Shown: positions 38,939-49,893, counted from the stretch's first letter. The stretch: 64,000 bases of DNA from Bacillus solitudinis (GCF_002797395.1 NZ_KZ454943.1:324724-388723), one strand, 5' to 3'. Program-made: numbers and translations. The notes: generated by a model from the letters alone, not told the origin.

Positions 38939-39793
38939 TTAGTCAATAGGTTTTTCTAACGAAATTTGACCTAGGGTACCGGATCGTAGTTCGCGTAAAA
39001 TAATTTCAGCAGCCTTATCGTAATCAACATACCCACGAGGTAACAAGCATCCTCGTTTCATACCAATCATGTCAAAAAGTGCCAGCCCGTCATCAGGAAC
39101 TTCATCAAGCTTATAGCGATTCTTTACTCTATCTGGATACATTTCCTTTAAATAATTTAATACATAAAGAGCAATATCTTGGAAATCAAGCAATTCATCT
39201 TTAATCGCTCCCGTTGCAGCCAATCGAAAACCTATTAGTTGGTCTTCAAACTTGGGCCACAATATACCAGGTGTATCCAGCAATTCTAACTCTGTTCCAA
39301 CTTTAATCCACTGTTGTTGTTTGGTTATCCCGGGACGGTCTCCAACTTTTGCAATTTTCTTAGATGCTAGTCTGTTAATAAGCGTTGATTTTCCGACATT
39401 TGGTATACCTAAAATCATCGCTCTAATTGCCCTGGGCTTCATCCCTTTGGTATTCCACTTTTCAAACAATACCTTTGCAAGCTCGTTACAAGCTGAGGCA
39501 ATTTGTTCGGTTCCTTTTCCAGTTTGTGAATTGATAGAAAGAACCATATGACCTTGCTTTTCAAACCAACTTTTCCATTTGGCTGTTATCTTTGGATCAG
39601 CTAAATCAGATTTATTTAGTAAGATAAGTCGAGGTTTGTGGGCTACAATTTCATCAATCATGGGATTTCGTGATGCTAAAGGTATTCTCGCGTCAAGTAA
39701 TTCAATAACAACATCAATTAACTTTAGCTTTTCCGTCACTTCTCTTCTTGCTTTTGCCATATGCCCTGGAAACCATTGTATGGTCTTTGACAT
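38939..39793 (-). CDS. rbgA: Ribosome biogenesis GTPase RbgA (YlqF)
   Basis: 284 residues. A circularly permuted GTPase: G4 ([10 protein letters not shown], about 60) precedes G1 ([15 protein letters not shown], about 125) and G3 ([10 protein letters not shown], about 171). It begins [15 protein letters not shown], the RbgA signature. RbgA acts late in 50S assembly. ATG at 39793 has AGGTGG 5 nt upstream. It follows lepB by 9 bp. Confidence 0.97.
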   Translation of the reverse strand: MSKTIQWFPGHMAKARREVTEKLKLIDVVIELLDARIPLASRNPMIDEIVAHKPRLILLNKSDLADPKITAKWKSWFEKQGHMVLSINSQTGKGTEQIASACNELAKVLFEKWNTKGMKPRAIRAMILGIPNVGKSTLINRLASKKIAKVGDRPGITKQQQWIKVGTELELLDTPGILWPKFEDQLIGFRLAATGAIKDELLDFQDIALYVLNYLKEMYPDRVKNRYKLDEVPDDGLALFDMIGMKRGCLLPRGYVDYDKAAEIILRELRSGTLGQISLEKPID

Positions 39794-39802
39794 TCGTACC
39801 AC

Positions 39803-40354
39803 CTACTTTGCTATGCGTATATCAGAGAAAGGCCAGAATACAATATTTGCTTTCCCAACCACTTTATCAATGTGTACTGTTCCAATATCCCGACTGTCTT
39901 TACTGTGACGTCGGTTGTCCCCTAAAACAAATAACTGATCCTCAGGGACCACGGTATCACTCGTAATATCGATTAATTGAAAATCACCCGTTAAAGTTTC
40001 TCCTTCATAAACTAATTTTAAATTCTCCAAATATGGTTCTTCAACAGCTTGGTCGTTTACGTATAGCACATCTCCTCTATACTCCACCCTATCGCCGGGG
40101 ACACCAATGACTCGCTTAATATAGTCTTTCCCATCTGGAGCATGGAATACAATAATATCAAAACGTTCTGGTTCACTAAAGGCATAACTTATTTTGTCTA
40201 CAATCATTCTGTCACTATGCTCAAGTGTGGGCATCATTGATTGTCCATCCACAACAATCGGTGCGAATAAAAAATAACGGATTACAAAAGCTAGAATAAG
40301 TGCAATTGCAACAGCTTTTACCCATTCCCAAGAATCAGATTTCCCTTTTGTCAT
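39803..40354 (-). CDS. lepB: Type I signal peptidase
   Basis: 183 residues. One N-terminal membrane helix (about 12-32) is followed by the catalytic Ser in VDGQSMMPTLEHSDR (about 38), the Lys in KDYIKRVIGVPGDRV (about 78) and the box FVLGDNRRHSKDSR. The active site faces outside. It removes signal peptides from secreted proteins. In B. subtilis this gene is elsewhere; here it lies between rplS and rbgA. Confidence 0.96.
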   Translation of the reverse strand: MTKGKSDSWEWVKAVAIALILAFVIRYFLFAPIVVDGQSMMPTLEHSDRMIVDKISYAFSEPERFDIIVFHAPDGKDYIKRVIGVPGDRVEYRGDVLYVNDQAVEEPYLENLKLVYEGETLTGDFQLIDITSDTVVPEDQLFVLGDNRRHSKDSRDIGTVHIDKVVGKANIVFWPFSDIRIAK

Positions 40355-40390
40355 CTAGATAGCCTCCATCATGTCCATTCATTTCTACTT

Positions 40391-40399
40391 ATTTTACCA
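40391..40399 (-). promoter_or_regulatory. Possible extended -10 promoter for lepB
   Basis: TGG-TAAAAT on the minus strand (40391-40399) is an extended -10 element about 37 bp before the lepB start and just after the rplS terminator. The -35 region is poor. Confidence 0.4.
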
Positions 40400-40458
40400 T
40401 ACGTTTTCTCTTGTGAGGTAGTTATGTACTCCAATACCAATAAATTTAGTCTTTGACG

Positions 40459-40493
40459 AAAAAAGAAGCTTAGTTGTCTAAGCTTCTTTTTTT
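40459..40493 (-). terminator. Rho-independent terminator after rplS
   Basis: AGAAGCTTAG and CTAAGCTTCT form a perfect stem around a short loop, followed on the minus strand by TTTTTTCG. It ends the rpsP-to-rplS unit. Confidence 0.9.
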
Positions 40494-40498
40494 GTAAC

Positions 40499-40843
40499 TT
40501 ATCGAATTTCTTTAATACGAGCCGCTTTTCCACGTAAGCTACGTAGATAGTAAAGTTTAGCACGACGTACTTTACCGCGACGTTTCACTTCAATCTTAGC
40601 GATTTTAGGTGAATGTAATGGGAATGTACGTTCAACTCCTACACCGTAAGACACTTTACGTGCAGTGAATGTTTCACTAATTCCAGTACCACGACGTTTA
40701 ATAACAACGCCTTCGAATAACTGGATACGCTCACGAGTTCCCTCGACAACTTTAACATGGATCACTAACGTGTCACCAGGACGAAACGCAGGAAGATCAC
40801 TCCGTAATTGCTCACTAGTAATTTCTCGGATAATGTTGTTCAT
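40499..40843 (-). CDS. rplS: 50S ribosomal protein L19
   Basis: 114 residues with the L19 motifs [20 protein letters not shown] and [20 protein letters not shown], ending in a basic [20 protein letters not shown]. It binds at the subunit interface. A short leader with a possible hairpin lies between it and trmD. Confidence 0.98.
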   Translation of the reverse strand: MNNIIREITSEQLRSDLPAFRPGDTLVIHVKVVEGTRERIQLFEGVVIKRRGTGISETFTARKVSYGVGVERTFPLHSPKIAKIEVKRRGKVRRAKLYYLRSLRGKAARIKEIR

Positions 40844-40865
40844 ATAATTCCACTCCTTCCATACA

Positions 40866-40900
40866 GATGTTCTTATCAGTAATCCCGCAGCGGAACATCG
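40866..40900 (-). promoter_or_regulatory. Possible rplS leader hairpin
   Basis: GATGTTC and GAACATC arms enclose a loop in the 136-bp gap before rplS. Firmicute rplS genes can carry an L19 leader RNA that senses free L19, but I cannot confirm the match by eye. Confidence 0.35.
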
Positions 40901-40979
40901 TAATAACTGGCATAAGCCACAAACTCTATACTAGCATAAGCGTAGACAGATTACAAGGTTTCTATTGCAGTTTTTCACG

Positions 40980-41711
40980 TCACCTTTTGTTTAAATTCTT
41001 TAACCGCTTTTCCTCTTCAGTCGTTAACTTTCGATCCTCAAGTAAGTCTGGTCTTCGCTCCCAAGTACGTTTAAATGATTCCTGCTCTCTCCATGCATCA
41101 ATATTTTTATGATGGCCAGACAAAAGAATGTCTGGCACTTTCATGCCACGAAAATCAGAAGGCCGCGTATAATGAGGGTGCTCGAGTAATCCAGTTGAAA
41201 ATGAATCGGTAATGGCAGACTCTGCATTACCAAGTACGCCAGGTAAAAGACGTGTCACACTATCAGCAATGACCATTGCACCAAGTTCACCGCCTGTTAA
41301 TACATAATCTCCAATTGATATTTCATCGGTCGCTAAGTGCTCCCGAATTCGTTCATCATACCCTTCATAATGGCCACATAGTAGGATGATATGTTCTTCT
41401 TCGGCTAATTCCTCTGCCTTTTTTTGGGTGAAACGTTCCCCTTGTGGACAAAGCAGGATAACCCTTGGTTTCTTCTGCATTTGGTTTGTTAGCGCATCAA
41501 CAGCATCAAATATCGGCTGGGCTCTTAGAACCATTCCTGCTCCTCCACCGTAAGGATAATCATCGACTTTCTTATGTTTGTTATCAGCATATTCTCTGAA
41601 ATTAATGATTCGATATGACACTACTCCGCTTTCTTTAGCATTCTTTAAAATCGAAGAACCAAAGACCCCTGAAAACATCTCTGGAAATAGCGTTAGGACA
41701 TCAATTTTCAT
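40980..41711 (-). CDS. trmD: tRNA (guanine-N1)-methyltransferase TrmD
   Basis: 243 residues of the SPOUT family, a trefoil knot: [19 protein letters not shown] and [20 protein letters not shown], with the N-terminal [19 protein letters not shown]. It methylates G37 in tRNA and prevents frameshifting. The start overlaps the rimM stop by 4 nt. Confidence 0.98.
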   Translation of the reverse strand: MKIDVLTLFPEMFSGVFGSSILKNAKESGVVSYRIINFREYADNKHKKVDDYPYGGGAGMVLRAQPIFDAVDALTNQMQKKPRVILLCPQGERFTQKKAEELAEEEHIILLCGHYEGYDERIREHLATDEISIGDYVLTGGELGAMVIADSVTRLLPGVLGNAESAITDSFSTGLLEHPHYTRPSDFRGMKVPDILLSGHHKNIDAWREQESFKRTWERRPDLLEDRKLTTEEEKRLKNLNKR

Positions 41712-42223
41712 TCTAATAGTCCTTCAAGTACATGAATCACTATTAATTTCTTGTCAATCTCAACTTCACGAACAACCTGCTCAATATATGGAATTAATAA
41801 GTCTTTCCCCCCAGCTGTACGTTTGACAACCCAAACATCATTAGCTCCAGTTTCAATGATTTCTTTCACCTTACCTAAATCTTCACCTTCTTCAGTCATT
41901 ACTGTACAACCAATAATCTCATGATAGTAAAATTCATCTTCATCTAGTTCATTTAATTGGTCTGCAGACACGTACAATTGATGTCCTTTAAAAACCTCAA
42001 CATCATTAATGTTATTGTAGCCCTCAAATTGAAGAAGATCGAAATTTTTATGTGTTCGATGATGGGCAACAATGACCGGAATTTCCTTATCATTCACTTT
42101 CACCATTAATTTCGTACCTTTTGCATAACGTTCTTCAGCAAAATCGGTTGCAGAAATTACTCGAATTTCTCCTCTAACTCCATGCGTATTTACAATTTTT
42201 CCAACTCTATACCATTCTGTCAT
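41708..42223 (-). CDS. rimM: Ribosome maturation factor RimM
   Basis: 171 residues. The N-terminal domain has [20 protein letters not shown], and the C-terminal PRC-barrel has [20 protein letters not shown] and ending [19 protein letters not shown]. It helps 30S head assembly with S19. ATG at 42223 has AGGA 6 nt upstream and overlaps the end of ylqD by 17 nt. Confidence 0.95.
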   Translation of the reverse strand: MTEWYRVGKIVNTHGVRGEIRVISATDFAEERYAKGTKLMVKVNDKEIPVIVAHHRTHKNFDLLQFEGYNNINDVEVFKGHQLYVSADQLNELDEDEFYYHEIIGCTVMTEEGEDLGKVKEIIETGANDVWVVKRTAGGKDLLIPYIEQVVREVEIDKKLIVIHVLEGLLE

Positions 42224-42626
42224 CTTCATTCCTACTTTCTCGAAATTCATGAATGAACCCATCTTTTATAATAATTTCAGTTCTGCCACTTTCAGACCAA
42301 CGATCCCCTACTTGAACCTCACTTATTGATTCAACCGTGCCTTCATTCATTTCAGTTCCGATTTCTAGTTTATGTAATTGTTGAATTTTAAACGCAAGTG
42401 ATTTTAATTGTTCTTCTCTATTCTCAATTTCTTGCTGGAAGCGGGTCCGGACCATTACCTTTTCACTCTTCTCCGTGACATCCTTTAGTGCTTTATGCAG
42501 TTGAAACTTCATTTGCTCTATTTCACGTTCGATTTGAATAACCTCTAAATCAAATTGTTTTAACAGGGTTTTCTTTTTAGCTTCGGTTAAGATTTGTTTT
42601 ACCGTAACCTTTCGCAAAAGTTTCAT
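42207..42626 (-). CDS. ylqD: YlqD family protein, function unknown
   Basis: 139 residues. An N-terminal [17 protein letters not shown] is followed by a long charged coiled coil (about 25-90) and a small C-terminal beta domain with [20 protein letters not shown]. This is the YlqD family, found between khpA and rimM in Bacillus. No function is known to me; the neighbours concern RNA and ribosomes. Confidence 0.85.
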   Translation of the reverse strand: MKLLRKVTVKQILTEAKKKTLLKQFDLEVIQIEREIEQMKFQLHKALKDVTEKSEKVMVRTRFQQEIENREEQLKSLAFKIQQLHKLEIGTEMNEGTVESISEVQVGDRWSESGRTEIIIKDGFIHEFRESRNEDDRMV

Positions 42627-42660
42627 GACTCACTCTCCAAGGTAATTTCATCGAAAGATA

Positions 42661-42695
42661 ACAAAAAGGGAGAGGAATCCCTCACCCTTTTTGTT
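42661..42695 (-). terminator. Terminator-like hairpin between khpA and ylqD
   Basis: Long near-perfect arms (AACAAAAAGGG-type left arm and CCCTTTTTGTT-type right arm, with one internal mismatch) enclose a short loop, and T and A runs flank both sides. It starts at the khpA stop codon. It should cause partial termination inside the rpsP-rplS unit. Confidence 0.75.
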
Positions 42696-42924
42696 AATCA
42701 ACGATGTCAAGTCGCACTCTTTTATTTTGCGTTGTTGCTGCTGCATAAATAACAGAACGCATTGCCTTAGCTGTTCGACCTTGCTTACCGATAACCTTCC
42801 CCATATCATCAGGATGGACGGTTAGCTTTAAGCAAAGAGTTTGTCCTTCTTGCTGTTCCTCTACTCGAACATTATCGGGCTGGTCAACAAGAGATTTCGC
42901 AATATGTTCAACTAACGCTTTCAT
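42694..42924 (-). CDS. khpA: KH-domain RNA-binding protein KhpA (YlqC)
   Basis: 76 residues, a single KH domain with the GxxG loop in KVIGKQGRTAKAMRSVIYAA. KhpA partners with KhpB/Jag in RNA binding and cell-wall growth control in other Firmicutes. It follows rpsP closely, the conserved order. A terminator-like hairpin follows. Confidence 0.93.
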   Translation of the reverse strand: MKALVEHIAKSLVDQPDNVRVEEQQEGQTLCLKLTVHPDDMGKVIGKQGRTAKAMRSVIYAAATTQNKRVRLDIVD

Positions 42925-42946
42925 CGCATTCTCCTTCGCGGAAGAA

Positions 42947-43219
42947 TTACTTTTGATTTTTTACGTTGTGTAACTTTTCCATTAAACCTGCTTTTGAGAA
43001 AAGATTACGTACTGTGTCAGAAGGCTTCGCGCCTTTTAACATCCAGTCAAGTGCCTTTTCTTCTTGAAGATCAACCTTAGCTGGTTGAGTTAATGGATTG
43101 AACGTTCCAATTTCTTCAATGAAACGACCGTCACGCGGTGCGCGAGAATCTGCTACTACTACACGATAAAATGGGGCTTTCTTAGAACCCATACGTTTTA
43201 AACGAATTTTTACTGCCAT
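42947..43219 (-). CDS. rpsP: 30S ribosomal protein S16
   Basis: 90 residues: [40 protein letters not shown] and [20 protein letters not shown] are S16 hallmarks. ATG at 43219 follows GGAGGTG. The frame runs back further, but the extension is not part of S16. Confidence 0.98.
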   Translation of the reverse strand: MAVKIRLKRMGSKKAPFYRVVVADSRAPRDGRFIEEIGTFNPLTQPAKVDLQEEKALDWMLKGAKPSDTVRNLFSKAGLMEKLHNVKNQK

Positions 43220-43256
43220 TCGTTGAACACCTCCAAAAATATTTACACAATTATTT

Positions 43257-43284
43257 ATAATATCATCAATTTTCCCAGAGTCAA
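43257..43284 (-). promoter_or_regulatory. SigA promoter of rpsP
   Basis: On the minus strand TTGACT (43279-43284), 16 bp, then TATTAT (43257-43262) preceded by TGA, an extended -10. It lies about 40 bp before rpsP. Confidence 0.72.
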
Positions 43285-43304
43285 CTAGAAAAAACGATTT
43301 CCGC

Positions 43305-44663
43305 TTAAAATGGAAGCTTAAAGCCTCCAAGGCCTTTGCCTTTTTTCTTACCTTTGCCAGAAGTCATCCCCGTCATCTGCTTCATCATCTTCTTCATATC
43401 TTCAAATTGCTTGAGTAATCGGTTCACATCTTGTATCGTTGTCCCGCTTCCTTTAGCAATTCTTCGACGACGGCTACCATTCATAATACTAGGCTCGCTC
43501 TTCTCTTGCTTTGTCATTGAACGAACAATCGCTTCAACACGACCAATTTGCTTATCATCAACTTGTAAATTCTTCATACCTTTTGCTTTGTTTAAGCCAG
43601 GCATCATGTTTAAAAGCTCATCTAAGGGCCCCATACCTCGCACTTGGTCAAGCTGTTCAAGAAAATCATCAAATGTGAATTCGTTATTTCTCATTTTCTT
43701 TTCAAGCTCACGTGCTTTTTCTTCATCAACATTGGTTTGGGCCTTTTCAATTAAGGTCAGGACATCCCCCATGCCAAGAATTCTTGAGGCCATCCGTTCT
43801 GGATGAAATGGTTCAAGTTGGTCAATCTTTTCCCCCATACCGGCAAACTTAATCGGTGTGTTCGTAACAGCTTTGACCGAAATTGCTGCTCCACCTCGAG
43901 TATCACCGTCTAACTTAGTCAAAACAACCCCTGTTATATCAAGCTGTTCATTGAAACTTTCAGCAACATTAACCGCATCTTGACCCGTCATTGCATCAAC
44001 AACAAGTAAAATTTCGTCTGGATTTGCTAATTCCTTTATTTGCTTTAACTCATCCATTAATATTTCATCAACATGCAATCGACCAGCTGTATCAATCAGG
44101 ACATAGTCATGATGGTCTTCCTTTGCTTTTTCAATTGCTTGTTTAGCAATTTCAACAGGACTGACTTGATCTCCTAATGAGAACACAGGCATGTTTATTT
44201 GTTTTCCTAGCGTCTCCAGCTGTTTAATTGCCGCAGGTCGATAAATATCGGCCGCAACTAAAAGAGGCTGACGATTATGCTTTTTACGAAGATGATTCGC
44301 AAGTTTTGCTGTCGTTGTCGTTTTACCCGCACCTTGTAAACCAACCATCATTACAATCGTAGGGGGCTTATTCGCTACAGCAATTTTGCTTTGTTCGCCT
44401 CCCATTAATGTTGTTAATTCTTCATTAACAACCTTAATGACCTGTTGGCCAGGTGTAAGACTCTTCATTACTTCTTGTCCGAGTGATTTCTCTCTGACTG
44501 TTGCAATAAATTCCTTAACAACTTTAAAGTTAACATCCGCTTCTAGTAGGGCAAGCCGCACTTCACGCATCATATCTTTTACGTCTTGCTCACTTACTTT
44601 TCCTTTACCACGAATCTTTGTTAACGTTTCTTGTAACCGTTCCGCTAAACCTTCAAATGCCAT
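43305..44663 (-). CDS. ffh: Signal recognition particle protein Ffh
   Basis: 452 residues. The N domain (about 1-90), then a G domain with G1 [19 protein letters not shown] (about 106), G3 DTAGRLHVD and G4 [13 protein letters not shown]. The C-terminal M domain (about 300-452) is methionine-rich and ends in a GKGKKKGKG tail. With scRNA it targets nascent membrane proteins to FtsY. Confidence 0.98.
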   Translation of the reverse strand: MAFEGLAERLQETLTKIRGKGKVSEQDVKDMMREVRLALLEADVNFKVVKEFIATVREKSLGQEVMKSLTPGQQVIKVVNEELTTLMGGEQSKIAVANKPPTIVMMVGLQGAGKTTTTAKLANHLRKKHNRQPLLVAADIYRPAAIKQLETLGKQINMPVFSLGDQVSPVEIAKQAIEKAKEDHHDYVLIDTAGRLHVDEILMDELKQIKELANPDEILLVVDAMTGQDAVNVAESFNEQLDITGVVLTKLDGDTRGGAAISVKAVTNTPIKFAGMGEKIDQLEPFHPERMASRILGMGDVLTLIEKAQTNVDEEKARELEKKMRNNEFTFDDFLEQLDQVRGMGPLDELLNMMPGLNKAKGMKNLQVDDKQIGRVEAIVRSMTKQEKSEPSIMNGSRRRRIAKGSGTTIQDVNRLLKQFEDMKKMMKQMTGMTSGKGKKKGKGLGGFKLPF

Positions 44664-44674
44664 GATGTCGCCTC

Positions 44675-45004
44675 CTAATCCAATTTCTCAAGAGAATCAA
44701 TAAGCACCTTCATCTCTTCAGGAGTCGCGTTGCTCTCGGCTACTGCTCTTAGCTTTGATAAAAGTCCTAACCGAAGTTCAAATTTATCGAGTAGCTGTAG
44801 CTTTTGTTCATACTCTTCAAGCATCGCTTCTGTTCGTTTAATATTATCATAAACAGCTTGGCGACTAACTTCAAATTCTTCGGCAATTTCACCTAAAGAG
44901 AAATCATCAAGGTAATACAACGACATATATTTACGTTGCTTCGGTGTTAGCAAGGATTGATAAAAATCGAATAAATAATTCATTCGTAACGTCTTATCTA
45001 ACAC
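44675..45004 (-). CDS. ylxM: SRP-associated helix-turn-helix protein YlxM
   Basis: 109 residues. The sigma-70 region 4-like helix-turn-helix is in [20 protein letters not shown], preceded by the conserved [15 protein letters not shown]. YlxM acts with SRP in Gram-positive bacteria (reported as an SRP accessory protein in streptococci). The GTG at 45004 gives 9 nt to AAGGAG; the upstream TTG at 45013 would touch it. Its promoter lies just upstream. Confidence 0.92.
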   Translation of the reverse strand: MLDKTLRMNYLFDFYQSLLTPKQRKYMSLYYLDDFSLGEIAEEFEVSRQAVYDNIKRTEAMLEEYEQKLQLLDKFELRLGLLSKLRAVAESNATPEEMKVLIDSLEKLD

Positions 45005-45047
45005 GAAATCCAACTCCTTGTTAAGTGAATTCCCTTTACAAGTTCAT

Positions 45048-45076
45048 ATCTTACAACAACAGAAAACTGCTGTCAA
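45048..45076 (-). promoter_or_regulatory. SigA promoter of ylxM-ffh
   Basis: On the minus strand TTGACA (45071-45076), 17 bp and TAAGAT (45048-45053), about 45 bp before ylxM. It separates ylxM-ffh from smc-ftsY. Confidence 0.8.
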
Positions 45077-45197
45077 GTTTTTTTCTTAACATACACTTTT
45101 TAGTTAACGAGGTCGCCTATTTGCAATGAGGAAATGGTAGCGATAAAGTTGTTAATTTCTTATAAAACATTTTTCCACTGCCAAGTTCGGTCCACTT

Positions 45198-46193
45198 TTA
45201 CTCTTCTTCTTCTTCGCTTGCTTCAAGTACATCTTTAAACAATCCATATACAAATTGCTCAGCATCAAACTCTTGAAGGTCGTCCATTTTCTCTCCAAGT
45301 CCGACAAACTTAACTGGAATATCTAGTTCATGACGAATTGCTAAAACAATTCCACCTTTAGCTGTTCCATCTAGCTTTGTCAAAACAATTCCTGTGACAT
45401 CGGTAGATTGACCGAATGTCTTGGCCTGAGACATCGCATTTTGACCAGTGGTTGCGTCAAGAACTAGTAATACTTCGTGGGGAGCAGTAGGCACTTCTCT
45501 TTCAATTACCCGTTTAACCTTTTCCAACTCGTTCATTAAATTCACTTTATTCTGCAATCTTCCTGCCGTATCACATAATAAGACATCGACTTGTCTCGAC
45601 TTCGCGGCCTGAAGTGCATCAAACATTACCGCAGCTGGATCTGACCCGGCTTGATGCTTGATTACATCAACACCGACTCGCTCTCCCCAAACTTCTAGCT
45701 GCTCAATCGCCCCAGCCCTGAATGTATCTCCAGCAGCGAGCAATACCGATTTTCCTTCTTGCTTTAACTTATGAGCAAGCTTTCCAATTGTCGTCGTTTT
45801 CCCTACACCATTTACTCCAACAAATAAGATAACTGTCATGCCCTCAGCTTGAATATTTAATGAAACATCATCGCCCTTTTTTTGTAAAAGCTCAGCAAGT
45901 TTTTCTGAAATCACAGGCTGAATTACTTTTGTGTCTTTAATATTGCGGAGGCGCACCTCATCCTTCAAGTCATCGATTAACTCCATCACGGTTGTCACAC
46001 CAACATCGGCGCTTATTAAGATTTCTTCTAATTCTTCGAAAAAGTCTTCGTCGACCGTGCGATATTTGTAGACCAACTCATTCATTCGTCCGACAAAGGA
46101 GTCTCTAGTTTTTTCTAATCCTGTTTTGAATTTTTCAGTGACATCGGTAGTTTGGTTTGTAATTTTTTCCTTTAGCTTTTTAAAAAAACTCAT
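45198..46193 (-). CDS. ftsY: SRP receptor FtsY
   Basis: 331 residues. The N-terminal amphipathic start [10 protein letters not shown] is followed by the N domain and a G domain with G1 [19 protein letters not shown] (about 128), [21 protein letters not shown]3 [10 protein letters not shown] and G4 [11 protein letters not shown]. It docks the SRP-ribosome complex at the membrane. ATG at 46193 matches the B. subtilis start; the neighbouring 46196 is possible. It starts 11 bp after smc. Confidence 0.97.
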   Translation of the reverse strand: MSFFKKLKEKITNQTTDVTEKFKTGLEKTRDSFVGRMNELVYKYRTVDEDFFEELEEILISADVGVTTVMELIDDLKDEVRLRNIKDTKVIQPVISEKLAELLQKKGDDVSLNIQAEGMTVILFVGVNGVGKTTTIGKLAHKLKQEGKSVLLAAGDTFRAGAIEQLEVWGERVGVDVIKHQAGSDPAAVMFDALQAAKSRQVDVLLCDTAGRLQNKVNLMNELEKVKRVIEREVPTAPHEVLLVLDATTGQNAMSQAKTFGQSTDVTGIVLTKLDGTAKGGIVLAIRHELDIPVKFVGLGEKMDDLQEFDAEQFVYGLFKDVLEASEEEEE

Positions 46194-46204
46194 CATTCTC
46201 ACTC

Positions 46205-49200
46205 CTATGTTTCGATTAATTCTCTTGTTTCTTCAAGTCTTACCGAGACAAGTCGAGAAACTCCAGATTCTTGCATCGTTATTCCGTACAATACATCAGC
46301 TTCCTCCATCGTCCCTTTTCGATGTGTGATGACAATAAATTGTGTAGCCTCACTAAAATCCTTTAGGAAGTGAGCAAACCGACTAACATTGGCCTCATCA
46401 AGTGCAGCTTCCACCTCATCCAATACACAAAATGGGACTGGTCGAACTTTTAAAATAGCAAAAAGTAAAGCAATGGCTGTTAACGCCCGCTCTCCACCAG
46501 ATAAAAGAGCAAGGTTTTGCAGCTTCTTCCCTAAAGGTCTTGCCACGATTTCAACTCCGGTATGAAGAAGGTCATCAGGATTTGTTAATACTAAATCAGC
46601 CTCTCCTCCTCCAAACAACTCACGAAACACAACTTGGAAATGCTGTCGTATTTGACGATACGTTTCATGGAATCGTTTCGTCATTTCTTCATCCATTTCT
46701 GCAATCACTTCATGTAGAGTCGCTTTTGCTAAAAGTAAATCTTGCTGTTGCCCATTAAGAAATTCAAAACGCTCACGAACTCTCTCGTATTCTTCGATTG
46801 CTCCAAGATTCACATGACCAAGTTCTCCAATAGCGAGCTTAATTAATTTCACTTTTGTTCTAGCTTCATCGGGATCTAACATTAAGATAAATTCATTCTT
46901 CGCCGCTTCAAAAGTAAGTTGATATTCCTCACGAAGATGGGTGAGACGGTTGTCTAATTCAACATCAAGCCGATTCACTCTAACCTCAATTTGTCGACAT
47001 TCATCGGCCATAAGACTAGCTTCACCTTGTTGAACCTTCAGCGTTTTTTCTAGCTCTAAATAAGCTTCATCTAATTGTTCACGTTCTCTTCGTGCAAACT
47101 GAAGGGCTTCTGTTAGCTCTCTCTTCTTTTCACGGTATAGTTCAATGCGGTCGGCCAAAGAAAGTTCACCATTTGACCCATCAGAGAGCTCAGATACGAG
47201 CAACGTCAGTTGCTCCTTAAGTTCATCAAGCTCACTTTCATTTTGTTCTTTTCTTGAATTAAGACTGCTCGCTTGCTCACGTAGTGAATGATAGCGCTCT
47301 TGGGCTGTTGCAAGTTCAATCCTATCGGACGTCAATTGCTGTTGGTTTGTTTCTTTTGAGGTTCGTTGTTGCTTTTGCTTTTCCTCTAAGAGCTTAACTT
47401 CTTTTTCTAACTTTGAAATTTGCTTCAGAGCAATTTTGTGATTTCCCTCTAATTGTTGGAGGCGTGAGGTGTTTTGCTCGAATTCACCAGAAAAGCTCTT
47501 TTGCTCTCTATCGAATCGTACAAAGCGCTCTTCTATATTTTTCGCTGCTAATTCGAGTTCACGAAGTTTAGTTTTAGTATCTTGAAAATCACTTCTAGCA
47601 TTCTCTCCAACATTCCTTGACTCTTCTAACTGTAGCTCAGATACACGAACTTCTTCTTTCAATTTTTTGACACTTTGTTCAAGTTGACTTGCGGATTCAT
47701 TCATTTTTTGAAGTTTATTCGTTAGCTCTTCCAATTCACGCTTTCTACCAAGCAAAGGGGCTTGAGACTGTTTTACACTGCCTCCTGTCATAGAGCCGCC
47801 AGGATTCACAACATCCCCTTCCAACGTGACGATCCGAAAGCGGTGCTGGACAATCCTTGCCAATTCATTTGCTCCCTGTAAATCATTCGCGATAATAACA
47901 TGTCCAAGCAAATAAGATAATACAGGCTGATAGCGATCGTCATACTTTAAAAGTGTTGAGGCAATTCCCACGTACGCATGATGCTGCTCAATGGCCTGAC
48001 GTTGCATATCAGGTATTGAACGAGGTTTCATCACAGGTAGAGGTAAAAATGTTGCTCTTCCCATTCTATTCTTCTTTAGAAACTGAATTGCCTGCCTTGC
48101 ATCTGCTTCCTTTTCAACAACGATATGTTGCGATGCTCCTCCCAGAGCTACTTCTAGAGCTGTCTCATATTCTTTAGGCACCTGAATTAACTCCGCGACC
48201 GCACCTATAATTCCTTGCAGCTGATTTCTTCTAGCCTTTAGAACTTCTTTAACCCCATGAAAGAAGCCTGAAAAATCGGCTTGCATTTCTTCAAGAACTT
48301 CAGCTCGTGATTGAAGCTTTTGAATAAGTTGGTACGCTTCATAAAGCTGAGATTCTTTTTTCTGATAACTTGCTCGTTGTTGTTCAAGCGTTCGTTGAAG
48401 ATCTCGATAACGCTCCCCAGCTGAATTCAATATCGCTTCCTTTTCTTTCAATTCCTTAAGTGCAGACGCTTGGCTATCTTGCATTTCCTTTCGACTAGAA
48501 AGTAAACCTTCATTTTCAGATAGGAGACGTTCCTGCTTCATTTCGTGTTGACGCTGTTGTTCTTCTAAATATCTACGTTCATTTCGAATCGAAGCTTGCT
48601 CATTTAACACTTCGATATAGTCTGATTTTAAGCGTTCTAGCTCTTGCTCTACATCCGCCTCAGAGGTGTTAAGAAGCTGTTCTTGTTCCTTGATAACACG
48701 TTGAAGTTTATTTAATTTGTTACGTGCTACAGAAAGACGATCTTCTTGTTCCTTGTGCTCACGCACAAATTCAACTTGTTTTTCCATTCGATCGTTGATG
48801 GCTTTTGTGAGCTGTTCTTTATTTTGTGTTGCATGTTTCTTTCGCTCTTTTAATACCTCACGTTTACCTTCATTCTTTTCTAATTTCTCACTCGCTAACA
48901 AAAGGTCATCTTGTGCTCGATTAACATTCTCAGTAAGTTCAAAGGATCGCTTTCGCAATTGTTGTAAATTTTCTTCCATTTCCACAAGTTTATTTGTACG
49001 TTCTGAGAATTGACTTCGTAAGTCAGCTAATTTTTCTTTTTCATTTGTCCATTTTCCGTGGATTTCTTCTATCTCATGAACCATGAGGGCAATCTCTACT
49101 TGCTTTAATTGTTCTTTCTTCTCTAAAAAATCTTTAGCAATTGATGCTTGAACCTTTAATGGCTCTATCTGAGACTCTAGTTCATGAAGGATATCTTCCA

Positions 49201-49771
49201 CACGAAATAAATTCTCCTGTGTTTCATTTAATCTTTTTTCGGCTTGAATTTTTCGAGTCTTATATTTTAAAACACCTGCTGCTTCCTCGAAAATAATACG
49301 ACGATCCTCGGCCTTACTGCTTAAGATTTCCTCAACTTTTCCTTGTCCAATAATTGAATATGCTTCGCGCCCCATACCTGAATCAAGAAACAAATCGACA
49401 ATATCTTTTAAGCGACAGGATTGTTTATTAATAAAATATTCACTATCACCCGAACGATAGACACGACGTGTGACACTTACTTCACTATAATCGATCGCAA
49501 TATGCTGGTCCTCGTTATCAAGAATCAAACTAACTTCAGCAAAGTTAAGAGGCTTTCTTGTATCACTTCCAGCAAAAATAATATCCTCCATCTTTGACCC
49601 GCGTAGTGATTTAGCCGATTGTTCCCCTAAAACCCAGCGAATACTATCTGAAATGTTACTTTTTCCACTTCCATTCGGACCAACTACTGCAGTCACCCCT
49701 GGAACAAATTCAATATTGATTTGTTCTGCAAAGGATTTAAATCCTACGACTTCGAGTCGTTTGAGGAACAT
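46205..49771 (-). CDS. smc: Chromosome condensation protein SMC
   Basis: 1188 residues. The N-terminal ATPase half has VVGPNGSGKSNISDSIRWVL (about 28). Long coiled coils flank a hinge near 500-680 with conserved glycines (DVVNPGGSMTGGSVKQS). The C-terminal half carries the signature LALLSGGERALTAIALLFAI and Walker B FCVLDEVEAALDEAN. With ScpA and ScpB it organises the origin region. It directly precedes ftsY. Confidence 0.98.
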   Translation of the reverse strand: MFLKRLEVVGFKSFAEQINIEFVPGVTAVVGPNGSGKSNISDSIRWVLGEQSAKSLRGSKMEDIIFAGSDTRKPLNFAEVSLILDNEDQHIAIDYSEVSVTRRVYRSGDSEYFINKQSCRLKDIVDLFLDSGMGREAYSIIGQGKVEEILSSKAEDRRIIFEEAAGVLKYKTRKIQAEKRLNETQENLFRVEDILHELESQIEPLKVQASIAKDFLEKKEQLKQVEIALMVHEIEEIHGKWTNEKEKLADLRSQFSERTNKLVEMEENLQQLRKRSFELTENVNRAQDDLLLASEKLEKNEGKREVLKERKKHATQNKEQLTKAINDRMEKQVEFVREHKEQEDRLSVARNKLNKLQRVIKEQEQLLNTSEADVEQELERLKSDYIEVLNEQASIRNERRYLEEQQRQHEMKQERLLSENEGLLSSRKEMQDSQASALKELKEKEAILNSAGERYRDLQRTLEQQRASYQKKESQLYEAYQLIQKLQSRAEVLEEMQADFSGFFHGVKEVLKARRNQLQGIIGAVAELIQVPKEYETALEVALGGASQHIVVEKEADARQAIQFLKKNRMGRATFLPLPVMKPRSIPDMQRQAIEQHHAYVGIASTLLKYDDRYQPVLSYLLGHVIIANDLQGANELARIVQHRFRIVTLEGDVVNPGGSMTGGSVKQSQAPLLGRKRELEELTNKLQKMNESASQLEQSVKKLKEEVRVSELQLEESRNVGENARSDFQDTKTKLRELELAAKNIEERFVRFDREQKSFSGEFEQNTSRLQQLEGNHKIALKQISKLEKEVKLLEEKQKQQRTSKETNQQQLTSDRIELATAQERYHSLREQASSLNSRKEQNESELDELKEQLTLLVSELSDGSNGELSLADRIELYREKKRELTEALQFARREREQLDEAYLELEKTLKVQQGEASLMADECRQIEVRVNRLDVELDNRLTHLREEYQLTFEAAKNEFILMLDPDEARTKVKLIKLAIGELGHVNLGAIEEYERVRERFEFLNGQQQDLLLAKATLHEVIAEMDEEMTKRFHETYRQIRQHFQVVFRELFGGGEADLVLTNPDDLLHTGVEIVARPLGKKLQNLALLSGGERALTAIALLFAILKVRPVPFCVLDEVEAALDEANVSRFAHFLKDFSEATQFIVITHRKGTMEEADVLYGITMQESGVSRLVSVRLEETRELIET

Positions 49772-49893
49772 ATCCCTTCCCCCTATCCTTTTATAACAAC
49801 TGTCCTATTTTACCATACTACATCAAGCAAATAAATCCGCCAAAGGAAGATGTCCCTCATTCTATCATTGATTCAAAAGAGACAAACCCTTTA

